DNA from: Batkoa obscura
Lineage: Eukaryota; Entomophthoromycota; Entomophthoromycetes; Entomophthorales; Batkoaceae
Length of the DNA: 64,000 nt
Direction: 5' to 3'
Assembly: GCA_030770535.1 (NCBI GenBank)
Contig: JASVEC010000022.1
Location: 826,445-890,444, forward strand
In this document: piece after piece, positions 22,261-35,200 of the stretch
Layout: every line of letters begins with the position of its first letter
Numbering within the stretch: position 1 is the stretch's first letter
Notes under the pieces: generated by a model
Database searches by the model: none
Seen by the model: only the letters and a program-made list of their open reading frames with translations
What the model was told of the DNA's origin: nothing
Translations under genes and position numbers: made by a program

Positions 22261-24717
22261 TCAAATTGAATTCTTATTAACAACACCGTACCCAAACTGA
22301 CTCATAGTAAATGAGGCATTACCGTTTGAAATGGACCTTAGAGTAGAAGAATAACCAATCAAGTTAGATAAAGGAACCAAACAAGTAATAGTGGTATTTT
22401 CACTCTGCATATCATTTTCACAAGCTAGGATTTTAGCATTTCGGTTATTATTTAAATCATTTAATAAACTACCGAAATATTTTCTATTACTTTGGATAAT
22501 GACCTTCATTTTAGGTTCTAATAACTTAATCATTGCTGAATTTTCTTTCTTTATGATCGCTTCTTGAACCGCCTTATATACCGCTTGTGCTATTGTGGAT
22601 TTAAAATTATTATCTTGATATAATTGAATCGAGTTGATATTAATTTTCATTTTTGTTAATAAATACCCATTTGGCCCGCCCCTTGATATTGCTGTTGTTA
22701 TACCATCTATTATGGATTTATGAGCATCTTTCAAAGTGATTAAATTGTCTGTATTAATCTTGGTACCATCTGAACTATGAATATGGATAAAAGAACTGTC
22801 ATTATGAAGGGTTATTAGGTTATTGTCTATATTAACTACTACTTCTTTATCATTTATACCCCTCTTTTGTTCTATAATACTGCCTTCATCTGTTTCTTCT
22901 TCGACATCATTTTCATTCAGCAAAGGTTCTAATTTTAATGAAACATTACATTTATTCAATCTATTTAAAATGAAATCTTCAAACATATAATCTTCTTTAA
23001 TAGTTTCACCAATTGTTTCTCTATACGAGATAAACACTTTTCCTATCTCTGCTTTAACTTTTAATTCATTAATTAATCTCTCTTTAATAATTTCTAAATG
23101 TAACTCTCCCATCCCGTATAATAGGATCTGTCCACTTTCTTCATCTTTTTTAATTTGTAAAGAAGGATCTTCTAGATTCAAATAATTTAATGTCTTTAAT
23201 AAATCTTTTTCATCCGAAATAGAATATGGTTCAATAGAACATACAAACACAGGTGAAGGTAGCTCAATCTCCTTTAATTTGATAAAATTATTTTGACTGT
23301 TTTGGTTGAATATTAAAGTATCTCCTGTTTTTGTGTGTTTTAGTCCGATGGCTACTACTATATTACCTGCCGAAATCGATGGAATTTCCTTATATTCATC
23401 AGCGTAAATTTGATATAACTTTTGAATCCTTTCTTTCTTTTGATTGTTGCAATTAATGATATTACTTTTGTTTGTTAAGGTACCTGAATATAATCTAATA
23501 AATGTAATTGGACCTTTATTTACATCATAAATTACTTTGAATGCTAATCCACAAGTCAACTTATCATTATCGATATTAATTACCTGTTTTTCTCCATGGC
23601 TATTTATAGCGATTGGTGCTTTTTTATCTTTAGGAGAAGGCAAGTAATCAATGACACTATCTAACAAAGGTTGAATCCCAATATTTTTTAAGCTCGAACC
23701 ACATAAAATAGGTACTGCTAAATTACTCAAACATACTCTTTTAATAGCTGCTTTTACTTCATCATTATTAACTAATTTCAAATCTCCTTTTTCCAAATAA
23801 ATATCCATTATTATGTCATCTATTTCAGCTAACATTTCAATCATTTTTTCTCTTTCACGTGCTGCTATTTCTTTTTCTTGTTGTGTAAACTCGACCTCTT
23901 TGATAATATGCTTATCTTCCCATCCACCTTCATTTTTACCAATTTCAAAATTAATTCTCTTCATCTTAACAAGATCAAGCAATCCAACTAATTCGTCCTG
24001 GTTTTTGACTTTATTATTTATTAATATTGGTAACTGACATTTTATACTTTGAACTTTTAATTTTTCTTCAATCATATTAATACTTTTGTTAAAATCTGCA
24101 CCTGGTCTATCTAATTTATTAATAAATATAATTCTAGGTACCTCATACTTATCAGCTTGTTTCCAAACCGTTTCTGTTTGTGCTTGAACTCCGGATACAG
24201 CATCCAATATGGTGACTGCTCCATCTAATACTCGAATACTTCTTTCTACTTCCATTGTAAAGTCAACATGACCAGGTGTATCTATCAAATTGATCTTATT
24301 TCCTTTCCATGGGAATGTAATACAAGCTGAACCTATTGTTATCCCTCGCTCTCTTTCTGCTGGCATGTAATCCATTATAGTATCTCCTGTATGTACCTCT
24401 AATTGATTTACGTTTGTAAATAGATAATTATTTTTTTGATATTATCGTTATTACCTCCCATCCTTTTTGTGTATCCTGAATAATATAGCATTCTTTCAGT
24501 AGTAGTTGTTTTACCTAGTAAATTAATCAATATTCTAAAATTAAATTGTTATTTTATTACCAGCATCGATATGTGCAATGATCCCAATATTACGAATTAA
24601 GTTAAAATTTTCATTGTAATTTAATATTGATTTAATAGTAAATTTTCTATTGTTTATTTGAATTTGTTTAGTTAATGTTGTCTTGTTTAAATAACTCTTA
24701 AATGTATTTAATAACAT
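22261..24717 (-). CDS. MEF2: mitochondrial elongation factor G2 (ribosome-recycling GTPase)
   Basis: Exons: 24561-24717, 24455-24514, 22261-24398, closing to 784 residues. A basic, Asn/Lys-rich N-terminus is consistent with a mitochondrial presequence. G1 is IIAHIDAGKTTTTERM, split by intron 1. Then come RERGITIGSACITFPW, G3 LIDTPGHVDFT and G4 INKLDRPG, followed by domains II-V (LYGMGELHLEIIKERL, GGPNGYLLTK, LEPKMKVIIQSNRKYFGSL, FGYGVV end). Sequence features favour the GFM2/Mef2 branch, which splits post-termination mitoribosomes with RRF, over the translocase GFM1. The latter assignment is by resemblance only. Confidence 0.9.
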
Positions 24718-24831
24718 TTTGGTTTTATTAAAAGTATATTTTTTGAGATTTTAAAAATTAAATTAATATTAAAAATGCAATATTTGACTAAAAATGCAAA
24801 AAGTGAGACGAATTTCATTAAATAAATTTAA

Positions 24832-25666
24832 TTAGGGTAAACAAGGATACGATTGATTACCCAAAGTAAACGTAGCAGTTTTAAATAAGTGGGTCAATTT
24901 ATCTTCGATTTGCGCGTTAGTATTAGAACACCCTAAGGATTGGTTAACATTATTATACTATTACTGTTTACGTATTATTATGTCATTATATAACTTACCA
25001 TCAATTACGTTTTTAGCCCATACAAAATACTCCTGTACCCTAGCAACAGTCCTAACAAAGTGTTAAGAAAATATAGAAAACAAAATACAAGCCTATCTAC
25101 CATCCTATTGGTACACATCTACAAATATCTGTTAAATTATATAACTTATCGGCAAGGCGAATGTGTTTTGCCTATTTGTAAAATTAAATTAATATAAAAA
25201 TAAAAAATAAAAGCTCTTACTTTAACAGTTAGGTTTTTAGCGTTTTCTATTTGTAACCTTTTTCTTTCCATTTTTGGCAGTTTACCATCATCGCTCACCT
25301 CCATTACTACATCCGCTACCTCTTGTCCAAAATTCTCTACCAACTTTTAAAAATATATATTGTTCATTACAGATATAAAAAACAAAAAATAACCTCTTTA
25401 TAAGTAGTAGCAGTATCTTCAATTGTATCATGTAAAATAGCACCTTGGATAATAACCTCATCAGTAATACCACTTTCGACCAACAGGTTAGCTACTCCAA
25501 TTGGATGATTGATATAGGCTAAGGAATATTAAAATTTATTACATTTTGACAAGGAAGAAAGGTTCTTACGAGTTCCCTGTTTATCTAATCTTTTTTGCTT
25601 TTTATGTTTTTCACTAGCGAATACTAAACTTTTAAATATTACTTGCATCTGTTCAACTTGGTCCAT
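24832..25666 (-). CDS. MESH1: MESH1/HDDC3-type HD-domain hydrolase (ppGpp/NADPH phosphatase)
   Basis: Six exons: 25570-25666, 25394-25518, 25221-25343, 25101-25171, 24999-25051, 24832-24932, closing to 189 residues (human HDDC3 has 179). It is a stand-alone HD hydrolase of the RelA/SpoT kind: [31 protein letters not shown] with the metal-binding HD and the ED pair, [27 protein letters not shown], and [15 protein letters not shown]. No synthetase domain is present. Animal Mesh1 removes the 3' pyrophosphate of ppGpp and dephosphorylates NADPH. The donor after exon 2 is a weak GTTATT. The gene diverges from ITPA with 122 bp between starts. Confidence 0.93.
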
Positions 25667-25788
25667 TTTTATAGTTTTATTAATATAAAAAATAAAGTTG
25701 AAATCGATGATGCTTATCTATTTTTAAAAACTAAGATTAATTTTAGCCTAAAAAATTCAAGTGCAATTTACTTTTTTTGAATAAAATC

Positions 25789-26660
25789 ATGTCTAAGCTA
25801 AAAAATATTATCTTTGTTACTGGTAACAGTAATAAATTGAAAGAAGTTCAAGCTATTTTGAAAAACAATAACTTCATCTCGCTTTCAAACCATAAACTAG
25901 ATTGTATGGATTAATAGCCTTTGTGTAACTTTTATTAATGTTTATTAACTAGTACCCGAATTACAAGGAACAGTTGAGTCAGTAGCTATCGAGAAATGTA
26001 GATTGGCAGCAAAGGAAGTGAGTTTCATTAATATTATTTCTTAATGTTATGTAATTATTTGAAAGTTAAACTCAGCTGTATTAACTGAAGATACTGCCTT
26101 GGGTTTCAATGCTATGGATGGTTTACCAGGTGTTTATATGTAAATTATTATGAAAATTAGCATTATTTATAGTAATACTAATGTTTTTTTTAGTAAATGG
26201 TTCTTAGAAAAATTAGGCCATGATGGTAAATAATTACATAAAGCTTTATTTATTTATCTTAGTTTCATTCTAGGTTTAAATAAAATGTTAAGCGGTTTCG
26301 AATCTAAAACTGCTAAAGCCATTTGTACTTTTGCTTATTCCGAAGGCCCTGATAGCGAACCAATTTTATTCCAAGGCATTTGTGATGTAAAATGATAAAA
26401 GATATATGTATTAATTAATATTTAACTTTATTTTTCAGGGCTCAATTGTACCAGCTAGAGGGCCAAAAGATTTTGGATGGGACCCTATTTTTAAACCAGA
26501 TGGCTATGATTTAACGTAAGAATAAGATCTCTATTATCGTAGTAAAATTAACTCATATATATTCAATAGATATGCTGAGTTAGATAAAGAAATTAAAAAT
26601 AAGATTTCGCATAGAGCTAAAGCATTAGCAAAATTAAATGAACATTTTGAGAAATCTTAA
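25789..26660 (+). CDS. HAM1: inosine triphosphate pyrophosphatase (Ham1/ITPA)
   Basis: Cleans the nucleotide pool by hydrolysing ITP, XTP and dITP to monophosphates. Seven exons: 25789-25903, 25953-26017, 26066-26139, 26194-26225, 26274-26386, 26439-26515, 26570-26660, closing to 188 residues (human ITPA has 194). Motifs: [18 protein letters not shown] at the N-terminus, [27 protein letters not shown], a '[12 protein letters not shown]' strand, [13 protein letters not shown], and the C-terminal [11 protein letters not shown] with the conserved SHR. The upstream spacer is shared with MESH1. Confidence 0.96.
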
Positions 26661-27516
26661 ATAAAAATGGTATGTTATAATTGAAATATTATTTAGATAC
26701 AAGAATACCTATACCATTCTTTATTTCTATAAGATTGAAATTTTCACAAATAGTTTGAATATCCCTTTTTATCTTTGATAGCTTTGATTTCTAATATATT
26801 TGAGAAGTACTTGATGTATTATTGTTGAGCATTATTACGGTACATTCTTTATTAGTATTTCTCGTTATTTATTGAGTTTTTTTAAGTATCTCTTTATCTA
26901 TCTGCTATTTATTGATGCAGAAAATATACTTTTAAAACAACATAGTCTGGTTTTAAAAAGTGAATAAACTTTTAGATATAACTTAACTACTTTTTTAAAA
27001 CATTGACTATTGAAAAAAATGTTATAAATTAGTTCTAATTCCTCAATTTAAAAAATGAATTTTTATTTATAAATTGAAATTTAAGGTGTAATAATATATA
27101 AATTATTATGATACCTTTAGGTTTCTTTACGGATATATAAATAAAGCTAAGAAAGAGATAAAAAATACTCTATTTAATTTGGAAACAAATTGAACAAATA
27201 AAAAGGGTATACATTATTACTGGAAATAGCCAATATTATCAAATTCAATATTATCACAAACTACTAGTTATTTATAAATTTATACTGTAAAACTTGATTT
27301 ATGGATTTGTTACCTTCATATTGTATCGTAACTTTTATTTATTAATAGATCAGTATTTAATGCATTCTCTATGTTTTATTGAAGAACTATCGCAGTTCGC
27401 AGTATTTTTGAGTTCAACTCTATAGATTTGTAATAAATAACTTTGGAGTACATTTGTTTTTATTAAAGTATTTAAACAGTGGTGTTATTATTTTATTTCT
27501 TTAATTCTTTTTAATA
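26661..27516. other. intergenic spacer between ITPA and the F-box/LRR gene
   Basis: About 850 bp of AT-rich sequence. No gene, RNA or terminal-repeat element was recognised. Confidence 0.45.
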
Positions 27517-28926
27517 ATGGAGCTAGGTGTTTTACCTACTTCCAATCTGAAACAAATACTCAATTATTTGAACAGTCAAGATAAATATATTATAACATTA
27601 ACATGTAAGGAATGGTACCAAGTATTTTTATCATTAATCATAGAAATGGAAGGGTATACTAGATATACAAATAATCAATGTGATAACAAGATGTTAAGAT
27701 ATAATAAATGCATAACATATATGGACATAAGCTATATTGACGATTTTTGCTTAAAAAGTTATCCCTACTTAATTAAACTCACTATTGATGCAGAGCTATA
27801 TTTCATAAACTTTGATCAATTGTCTCATTTAGATTTAGTTGGAATCATCTTTACCAAATATAAGTTTATAGGAAAATATTTAATTAATACACAAAATAAG
27901 TCATTATACAAAATAGACAAAAAATTATTATACAGAAAGTTAGATAAAATAAGATACTTGAATATAAAAAACCCAACTGATATTTTTTTCAAACTAGTGC
28001 TACCATTTATTTCCAACAATATTAAATATTTAGATTTAGCATCAAACAGTAAATCACTCTGTTTATACAGTACTGTTTTTAATAAAATGAACAATGTAGT
28101 TCAATTAAAAGTAAGAATCAATCAATCTAATTTTAAGAACCTCAAAGATATTGAAAGCATTCAATCTAGTCATTTAAAATATTTAATTGTTGACAGTACA
28201 TGCTCTCGTAAAATCGATTCATTAAAAGTTAATTTCAATCATTTACCTAATTTACAGCAATTGACATTAAATCAAATGAATAATGTAGAGTTTATAGGAA
28301 TATCTAATTTGAAATACTTAGAATTATATAAAACAAGATTAAAGTATAACACATTAAACAATGAGCAATTTTTGAAATTAACTAATCTTTCAATTAGTCA
28401 TTCCTATTCTTATTCATTTCAATTACTTTATTCAATATTTCGATTATCAAATTTGATATATCTTACCTTGAAATCTAACTCAGCAATAACAATAGACTAT
28501 TTAATGTTAAATGAAATTTACAGTAATAAAATAAACAACTTAATCAAAATAAATTTAGATGGCTTTAATATGAACCATGCTTTTCTATACTTTTTACATA
28601 ACTCGTGTAAGAATTTACAGCAATTATTTATTTCTCATTGTTATTTCTACCCCCTTTATTCACCACTTTTACTATCTCATTCAAAGTTGACTGCTTATGA
28701 TAGTTACTATCATTTAAACAAAATTGAACAAATACAACTTAGTAGTTATCATAGTTATGAGGACAATGACATAATAAATTTAGATAAACTTGCCGAAATA
28801 TTGTTGTTATCAGCACCTAATCTTAAATATTATAACAATAATATAAATTTACCTAAGTTCAAGGATCCTTCTGCCATCTTGAAGTTTAATTTGGTCTCTA
28901 ACTCATCTTATTACTATGCTTTTTAA
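27517..28926 (+). CDS. F-box/leucine-rich-repeat (RNI-like) protein
   Basis: Single-exon, 469 residues. The N-terminus has an F-box-like helix set (VLPTSNLKQILNYLNSQDKY then IITLTCKEWYQVF). The rest is irregular leucine-rich repeats (LSHLDLVGIIF, IRYLNIKNP, IKYLDLASNSK, LPNLQQLTLNQMNNV, ISNLKYLELYKT, LSNLIYLTLKSNS, CKNLQQLFISHC). F-box/LRR proteins select substrates for SCF ubiquitin ligases; no particular target can be inferred. It belongs to the same family as the decayed gene at 3697-4830. Downstream come a TTA microsatellite and a MITE copy. Confidence 0.75.
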   Translation: MELGVLPTSNLKQILNYLNSQDKYIITLTCKEWYQVFLSLIIEMEGYTRYTNNQCDNKMLRYNKCITYMDISYIDDFCLKSYPYLIKLTIDAELYFINFDQLSHLDLVGIIFTKYKFIGKYLINTQNKSLYKIDKKLLYRKLDKIRYLNIKNPTDIFFKLVLPFISNNIKYLDLASNSKSLCLYSTVFNKMNNVVQLKVRINQSNFKNLKDIESIQSSHLKYLIVDSTCSRKIDSLKVNFNHLPNLQQLTLNQMNNVEFIGISNLKYLELYKTRLKYNTLNNEQFLKLTNLSISHSYSYSFQLLYSIFRLSNLIYLTLKSNSAITIDYLMLNEIYSNKINNLIKINLDGFNMNHAFLYFLHNSCKNLQQLFISHCYFYPLYSPLLLSHSKLTAYDSYYHLNKIEQIQLSSYHSYEDNDIINLDKLAEILLLSAPNLKYYNNNINLPKFKDPSAILKFNLVSNSSYYYAF

Positions 28927-28996
28927 ACTTATTATCCTAACTTTTCCATTATTTTATTATCACTGATAAATTATATTTTTACACTTATTTATATTA

Positions 28997-29043
<47 letters not shown>
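28997..29043. repeat. (TTA)n microsatellite
   Basis: About 15 uninterrupted TTA/ATT triplets in the 3' spacer of the F-box/LRR gene. Confidence 0.95.
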
Positions 29044-29048
<5 letters not shown>

Positions 29049-29249
29049 TTTGTTTTATAATAATACCTTTTTTTCTTAATGTTTTAATTATGTGAAATAA
29101 AATTTTTGTTACATATAGTGTTTATTCATAAAATAAATAATGATAAAATTGTATAAAAATTATTTTATGAAATTTAAAACTTAATATTTCAATTTATTAT
29201 TTATTTTAAATATTGATAGTAAACTAAAGTTCTTAAAATGTTTCTACTA

Positions 29250-29352
29250 TTTGGGGATGTTTTTTTTGATTTCATTATTTTTACATCTTTTAAGCGTTAT
29301 TTAAGTGGAAAAATTGCTAGTAAAATTCTTAAATACAAAAATACATCCCCAT
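29250..29352. repeat. MITE-like element, copy C
   Basis: Inverted relative to copies A and B. The left end is TTGGGGATGTTTTTTTTGAT and the right end AAAAATACATCCCCATAT. The core is the reverse complement of the A/B core (AAGCGTTATTTAAGTGG, then TGCTAGTAAAATTCTTAAA). Confidence 0.85.
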
Positions 29353-29674
29353 ATATTAAATAATAGATATTTTAATATTTATAGCTTCTTGTTAAGATTA
29401 GATAACATGACTATTATGCTTTTGTATTTCTGAGTTTTGATTTGATTTTTCAACAGAAATTGAAAGTTTGAATAATCTAATATGATAAAAAGCAGCTAAT
29501 CTATTTAATAAAATAACTGTTTTTGTTATGATATTAAAAGCTACTAATAACTAGGATTGATTAGTTTGAAAATTGGATTCAAAATTATGCTAAATAACTA
29601 ATTTATTTCATGAATACTTATTGCATTGAAAATTCATTTAAAAAATTTGTAAAAATAAATTTTAGCATTTCTAA

Positions 29675-29710
29675 CCAATAGAATATTAGTTTGAAGCTCA
29701 AAACGCCAAT
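29675..29710 (+). promoter_or_regulatory. two CCAAT boxes upstream of NOG2
   Basis: CCAAT at 29675-29679 and 29706-29710, about 115-150 bp before the NOG2 start. Confidence 0.35.
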
Positions 29711-29823
29711 AAAGAGACAGTTAATAACCCTTATAATTGGGCCCCAAAAAAGTTCGAAGCTTTAACTAACTTTCAAGTTTAATTCACAAAAACCCATTTC
29801 ACTCTAGAAAAGCAAAAGACAAT

Positions 29824-31732
29824 ATGGGAACTGGTAAAAAGGAAGCAAATCGATTAGCAAAGGCTAAAAAGTCCGAGGGTAAAGGTGGGAAGAGTGGAGG
29901 GAATACGTTAAATAATACCAAATTAAAGGGGGAAAATTTTTATCGTGATAAAAATAAGGTTAAATACCTTAATATGTTAAAAGGTGGTAAAGCCACCCGA
30001 GATGCTCAAGGTAATATTATCAAAGCAGCTGACTTTCAGTCTTCAGACGCTCCAGTCGCTCGTATCGCTCCTAATAGAAAATGGTTTGGTAAGTTTTGGT
30101 TTTTTATGGTTTTAAGATATATTGCCTAATGTTATTAATAGGTAATACTCGTGTTATTGGTCAAGAAGCTTTAGACAAATTTCGTGAAAAGATGGGTGAA
30201 AAAATGAATGACCCTTATCAAGTACTTATGCGTCAAAGTAAGCTTCCAATGTCTTTGTTAACCGATACTAGCAAGGTAAGATAATAAGTTTCTATTTTTA
30301 GTTAATATTTAACTTTTTCAATGTAGATCTCTCGGTTCCATATGTTAGAAACGGATTCTTTTAGTAATACTTTTGGACCTAAATCACAGCGTAAACGTCC
30401 TAAACTTAATATTGGTGATATCGATGAGTTAGCTAACTTTGTTGATGAAACTAATAGTAAATAAGAATATCTAAGTTTTAAATTTATGCTAATTTTTATT
30501 TAAATATAGCTAATTACAACGAACAAACGGATGGTTCGTTATTAGCTAATAAAATAGCTGATATGACAGATGAAGTTAGAGATTCTAAATTTTCAAAAGG
30601 TCAATCCAAACGTATTTGGGGTGAATTATATAAAGTAATTAGAACTGTTTATATCTTCACATTTAATTAATAAATTTATTAATAGGTCATTGATTCTTCT
30701 GATGTTATTCTTCATGTATTGGATGCTCGTGATCCACAAGGAACACGTTGTAAAAATGTGGAAGCTTATCTTAAAAAAGAAGCTCCCCATAAGCATTTAA
30801 TATTTGTATTAAATAAATGTGATTTAGTACCCACTTGGGCCACCAGTAAATGGGTACAACATCTTTCTCAAGAACGCCCAACATTAGCTTTCCATGCCAG
30901 TATCAATCATGCATTTGGGAAAGGAGCTTTAATTCAGTTATTAAGACAATTTTCAGCTTTACATTCGGATAAAAAACAGATTTCTGTTGGTTTAGTTGGT
31001 TATCCAAATGTGGGAAAATCGTCTATTATTAATACTTTAAAAGCCAAAAAAGTTTGTACTACAGCTCCAGTACCAGGTGAAACTAAAGTTTGGCAATATA
31101 TCACTTTGATGAAACGTATCTATATGATTGATTGTCCTGGGATTGTTCATCCTACTGCTGAAGAAACGGAATCGGATATTGTTTTAAAGGGAGTGGTAAG
31201 TTAAAACTTATAAATTTAAACAAGGTTATTTAATTTTAATTTAAAATCTTAGGTACGTATTGAAAATTTAAAAAACCCAGAAGATTATATAGAAGAATTA
31301 TTAAATCGAGTTAAACCACAATATATTCAAAAAACATATCAAGTTAAAACTTGGGATAGTCCAATTCACTTTTTATCTCAAATTGCTTCCAAGAGTGGTA
31401 AATTACTTAAGGTATAAAAAATTTAATAGATGTAAATTTTTATTATAAATAGTTATTAAATTTTTATTTAGGGTGGTGAACCAGATTTACCTACTGTTGC
31501 TAAAATGGTCCTTAATGATTGGTTACGTGGTAAAATTCCATATTATGTTGCACCACCTAACTCGTATGAAGAATTAGCTAAGGAAGCGGAAGCTAAAGAA
31601 ATAAAAGAAAAAGCTGCTCAAGATGGAGAAAATAAGGATAATTTAGATGAAGAAACTAAAGCTGAGGAGAAAGAGATAGGTGAAAGTAAAGAAGAAAAGG
31701 AAGGAAATGAAGAAAAGGATTCAAATGAGTAA
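29824..31732 (+). CDS. NOG2: nucleolar GTP-binding protein 2 (pre-60S assembly GTPase)
   Basis: Seven exons: 29824-30088, 30142-30275, 30327-30456, 30510-30634, 30686-31195, 31253-31411, 31472-31732, closing to 527 residues. It is a circularly permuted GTPase of the YlqF/NOG2 family. The G4 motif NKCDLV comes before the P-loop [14 protein letters not shown], followed by G3 DCPG. The N-terminal NGP1NT domain is clear ([49 protein letters not shown]). The G5-side [20 protein letters not shown] and the C-terminal [22 protein letters not shown] match Nog2. The tail is acidic, Glu/Lys-rich. It acts in the nucleolus/nucleus on late pre-60S particles before export. Confidence 0.96.
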
Positions 31733-32295
31733 ATTATAGAGAATCAAATCTTTTTAAAATCATAGACAATTTGTAATTTTTTTGTTGTTTAAGCTTTTTT
31801 ATATGTCGGCTATATTATCAATCCTTAATCTATTCTTAATATATCTTATTCTAACATATTCAGTTTTTTGTACTTTTTTATTTTTCTTTTATTAGTTGTT
31901 TTATGTTTTATATTTATTTAATTGTCTGAAAATTACGTTGTTAATTGTTTTTAAGTTATATTTGGGCAAATAATATAAATCATAATTATTGTAAGAAACA
32001 AAGATAAAAATTTAATTTAACTAAATAGAAATTTATTAATTTATACTGATGATGTTGATTAAATATTAAAAATGACAACTGTTATTCTTTCCAAATAGAT
32101 TTATTGAGTTATTGTACTAAAAAAATTCAAAACTAAGTAATTTCCTTATTAAAAAGTTAACCACTTGATAAATTCCCATTAATAAGCATTACGTTAAAAT
32201 TTGCATCAAAAGAAAGATTTCCAAAATTTCAAAATTATTTTTTGCTTACAAAATTGATTTAAAAAATACATTTAAAAAAATACAATTAATAGAAA
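31733..32295. other. intergenic spacer between NOG2 and XRN1, nothing recognised
   Basis: 563 bp of AT-rich sequence with T-rich tracts after the NOG2 stop and A-rich tracts before the XRN1 start. No clear promoter box. Confidence 0.4.
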
Positions 32296-35200
32296 ATGGG
32301 TATACCAAAAATGTTTCGATGGCTGAGTGAGAGGTATCCTCTTGTCTCCCAATTAGTCGAAGAAAATGCTATACCTGAGTTTGGTAAGGCTTTCACATTC
32401 CACTTTTGTTTCTTAATTAATTTCCATATAGATAACTTATATCTTGATATGAATGGCATTGTTCATAATGCGACGCATGCAAATAAAGGCTCTCATTTAA
32501 TGCTAACGGATGAAAAGATGTTTTCTTCTATCTTTAGTTATATTGAAGACTTATTTGAAAGGATTCAACCAAAAAAAGTGTTTTATATGGCCGTGGATGG
32601 TACAGATTAATAAACTTTTTCTTTTTTGTATAAAATTTAATAAAATAAAAGGCGTGGCGCCAAGGGCTAAAATGAATCAACAAAGAGCACGTCGATTTCG
32701 TACAGCTCAAGATCGTGAAAAAGAAAAGTTACTAGCATTAAAAAAAGGAATTGTGGTTTCGGATGATGCTTTTGATAGTAATTGTATTACACCGGGTAAA
32801 TTAATTTGTATCCATGTTTATTTTAAAATAATAATCTATTTATTAAGGTACCGTATTTATGGAAAAATTAACACAAAATTTAAAATATTTTATTAATAAA
32901 AAAATTTCGGAAGATGAAAAATGGCAAAAGATTGAAGTTATTTTATCTAGTCATGAAGTAAGTTTTAGTGGCATTTTATTTAACGTTTTGAATCATTCAA
33001 TTAATATTTTATTTTATAGGTACCTGGTGAAGGTGAACATAAAATTATGGAGTATATCCGTGCTTGTAAAGCTCAACCTAATTATAACCCAAATCTTCGT
33101 CATTGTCTTTATGGATTAGATGCCGATCTTATCATGTTAGGTTTACTTAGTCATGATCCTCATTTTGCATTATTACGTGAGGAAGTAGCATTTGGTAAAA
33201 AAGCAAAAGTTAGGTAAGTTCAATTTAATATAATATTTATTTCAATCAATAGCTAATATTTCATTTATTTATTTAACATAAAAGCCATGGACCACCACGC
33301 TTTTTTTTATTACATTTATCATTAGTCCGAGAATATATTGATTCGGATTTTTCCGAAGTCAAAGGAGAAATGAAATTTGACTATAATTTGGAAAAAATTA
33401 TTGACGATTTAATTATGATGATTATGTTTGTTGGTAATGATTTTTTACCTCATTTACCAGGGTTTGATATTGCAGATGGTGTATTAACAGAATTATTACG
33501 ATCTTATGCTATATGGCTTAAAACAGGGGATGGATATATTAATAATGATGGAGTCGTTAATTTTAAACGATTAGAACAATTTTTAAGATCTTTAGATCGA
33601 TTTGAATATAAACAATTTTTGAATTTACCAGACAATGTAGATATCTTAGCAAATGAAATGATTGGCTTTGGTAATTTTAAAATTACCGAAAATCAATTGG
33701 AATGGACTAATAAAGTATTAAACCAAATGGAACAAAATGGGGATTTTGAAATTCAATTAGAACATGTTAAATCATTTAAAGATATTGAATTTATTAAACA
33801 TTTAGCTGCGGATCTTAATTTACATTTAAACCATGAATATGAAAAAAATCATGAAGAAGATGAAATTCCTACCTTAATTTATTCAATTTCGAATAATGAA
33901 TCGGATGTTGAAACAGAAACAGAAGATGAAAGTTTAGTCGTTATTAAAAATGCTAGAAATTCAATGGCATTTAAAAAAGTAGTAGAAAAATACTTAAATG
34001 CTCCAGTTGTTTCAAGTGAAGAAGAAATAGAAGATAGAAATGAAGCCAATAATATGTATATTAAATGGAAAAAAGATTATTATCAAGTAAGTTTAATTAA
34101 CATTATTTATTTAAGTTTATATATATTAATATATTACCGTTATTTTAGAATAAATTAGAAATTGATAGAGATAATAAAGAAGAATTCAATAAGATTATTC
34201 AATCTTATATTGAAGGTATACAATGGGTCATCTTTTATTATTATCATGGTATTCGTTCTTGGGGTTGGTATTATCCTTATCATTACGCTCCTATGCTTAG
34301 TGGTAATATTATATATCTATATATTTATGTGTTAATATACTAATAATTTCAATAATAACTATTATTATTATTATTTATTTGTTTATTTTAGATTTAGTTG
34401 GTATTGGTAAAATAGAGATTAATTTTGAACAGGGCACTCCATTTAAACCATTTGAACAACTTATGGGTGTATTACCACCATTAAGTAAAACCCTTGTACC
34501 ACAAGGATTAAGAGTAATTAATAATAATCATGTGATTTAATATATTTACTTATCTACTTATTTATTTATTTAAGGAATTAATGACTAATCCCATGTCAAC
34601 TATTATTGATTTTTATCCAATGGAATTTGATTGTGATTTAAATGGAAAAAAAATAGTTGGGAAGCAGTAGTTAAAATACCATTTATTGATGAAAAGAGAT
34701 TATTAGCAGCTATTAAAGCACAAGAACATTTACTTACTAAAGAAGAAGTTAAAAGAAATAGTTTTGGTAATATATTTCAATATAAGTATAATCCAAATAT
34801 AAGTAAACCATATAAATCTTCATTACCCGGTTATTTATCGGATATATTAACTTATTGTGAGGAACATATATTTAATCTTCCTAAAGTACAAACTAAAGAT
34901 TTAAAATTTGGTCTTTGTCCAGGGGTTGAATATGGTCCAAATGCTCCACCTGGCTTTCCATCTATTTTTTCAATTCCAATTAATTCTTCAGTAAAGCACA
35001 CATCATTAACGGTATTTGATAGAGCAACTAAAAGTGAAAGCGTAATCATTGATGTAGTTAACCCTTATTCTAATATATCAGCAGAAGAAATGGCCAATCA
35101 ATATATGGGGAAATGTATTTTTATTGGTTATCCTTTTTTACATCATGCTAAATTGGTCAAAATAATGACATTAACAGATGAATTTATCTTTGATAAAAAT

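Noticed and set aside
28997-29043. TTA run as a CRISPR-like or tandem array
   Set aside because: Simple triplet microsatellite without spacers.
34640-34660. an intron to explain the XRN1 frame change
   Set aside because: The only nearby GT...AG pair (about 24 nt) does not restore the conserved frame. One extra base in the A-run does.
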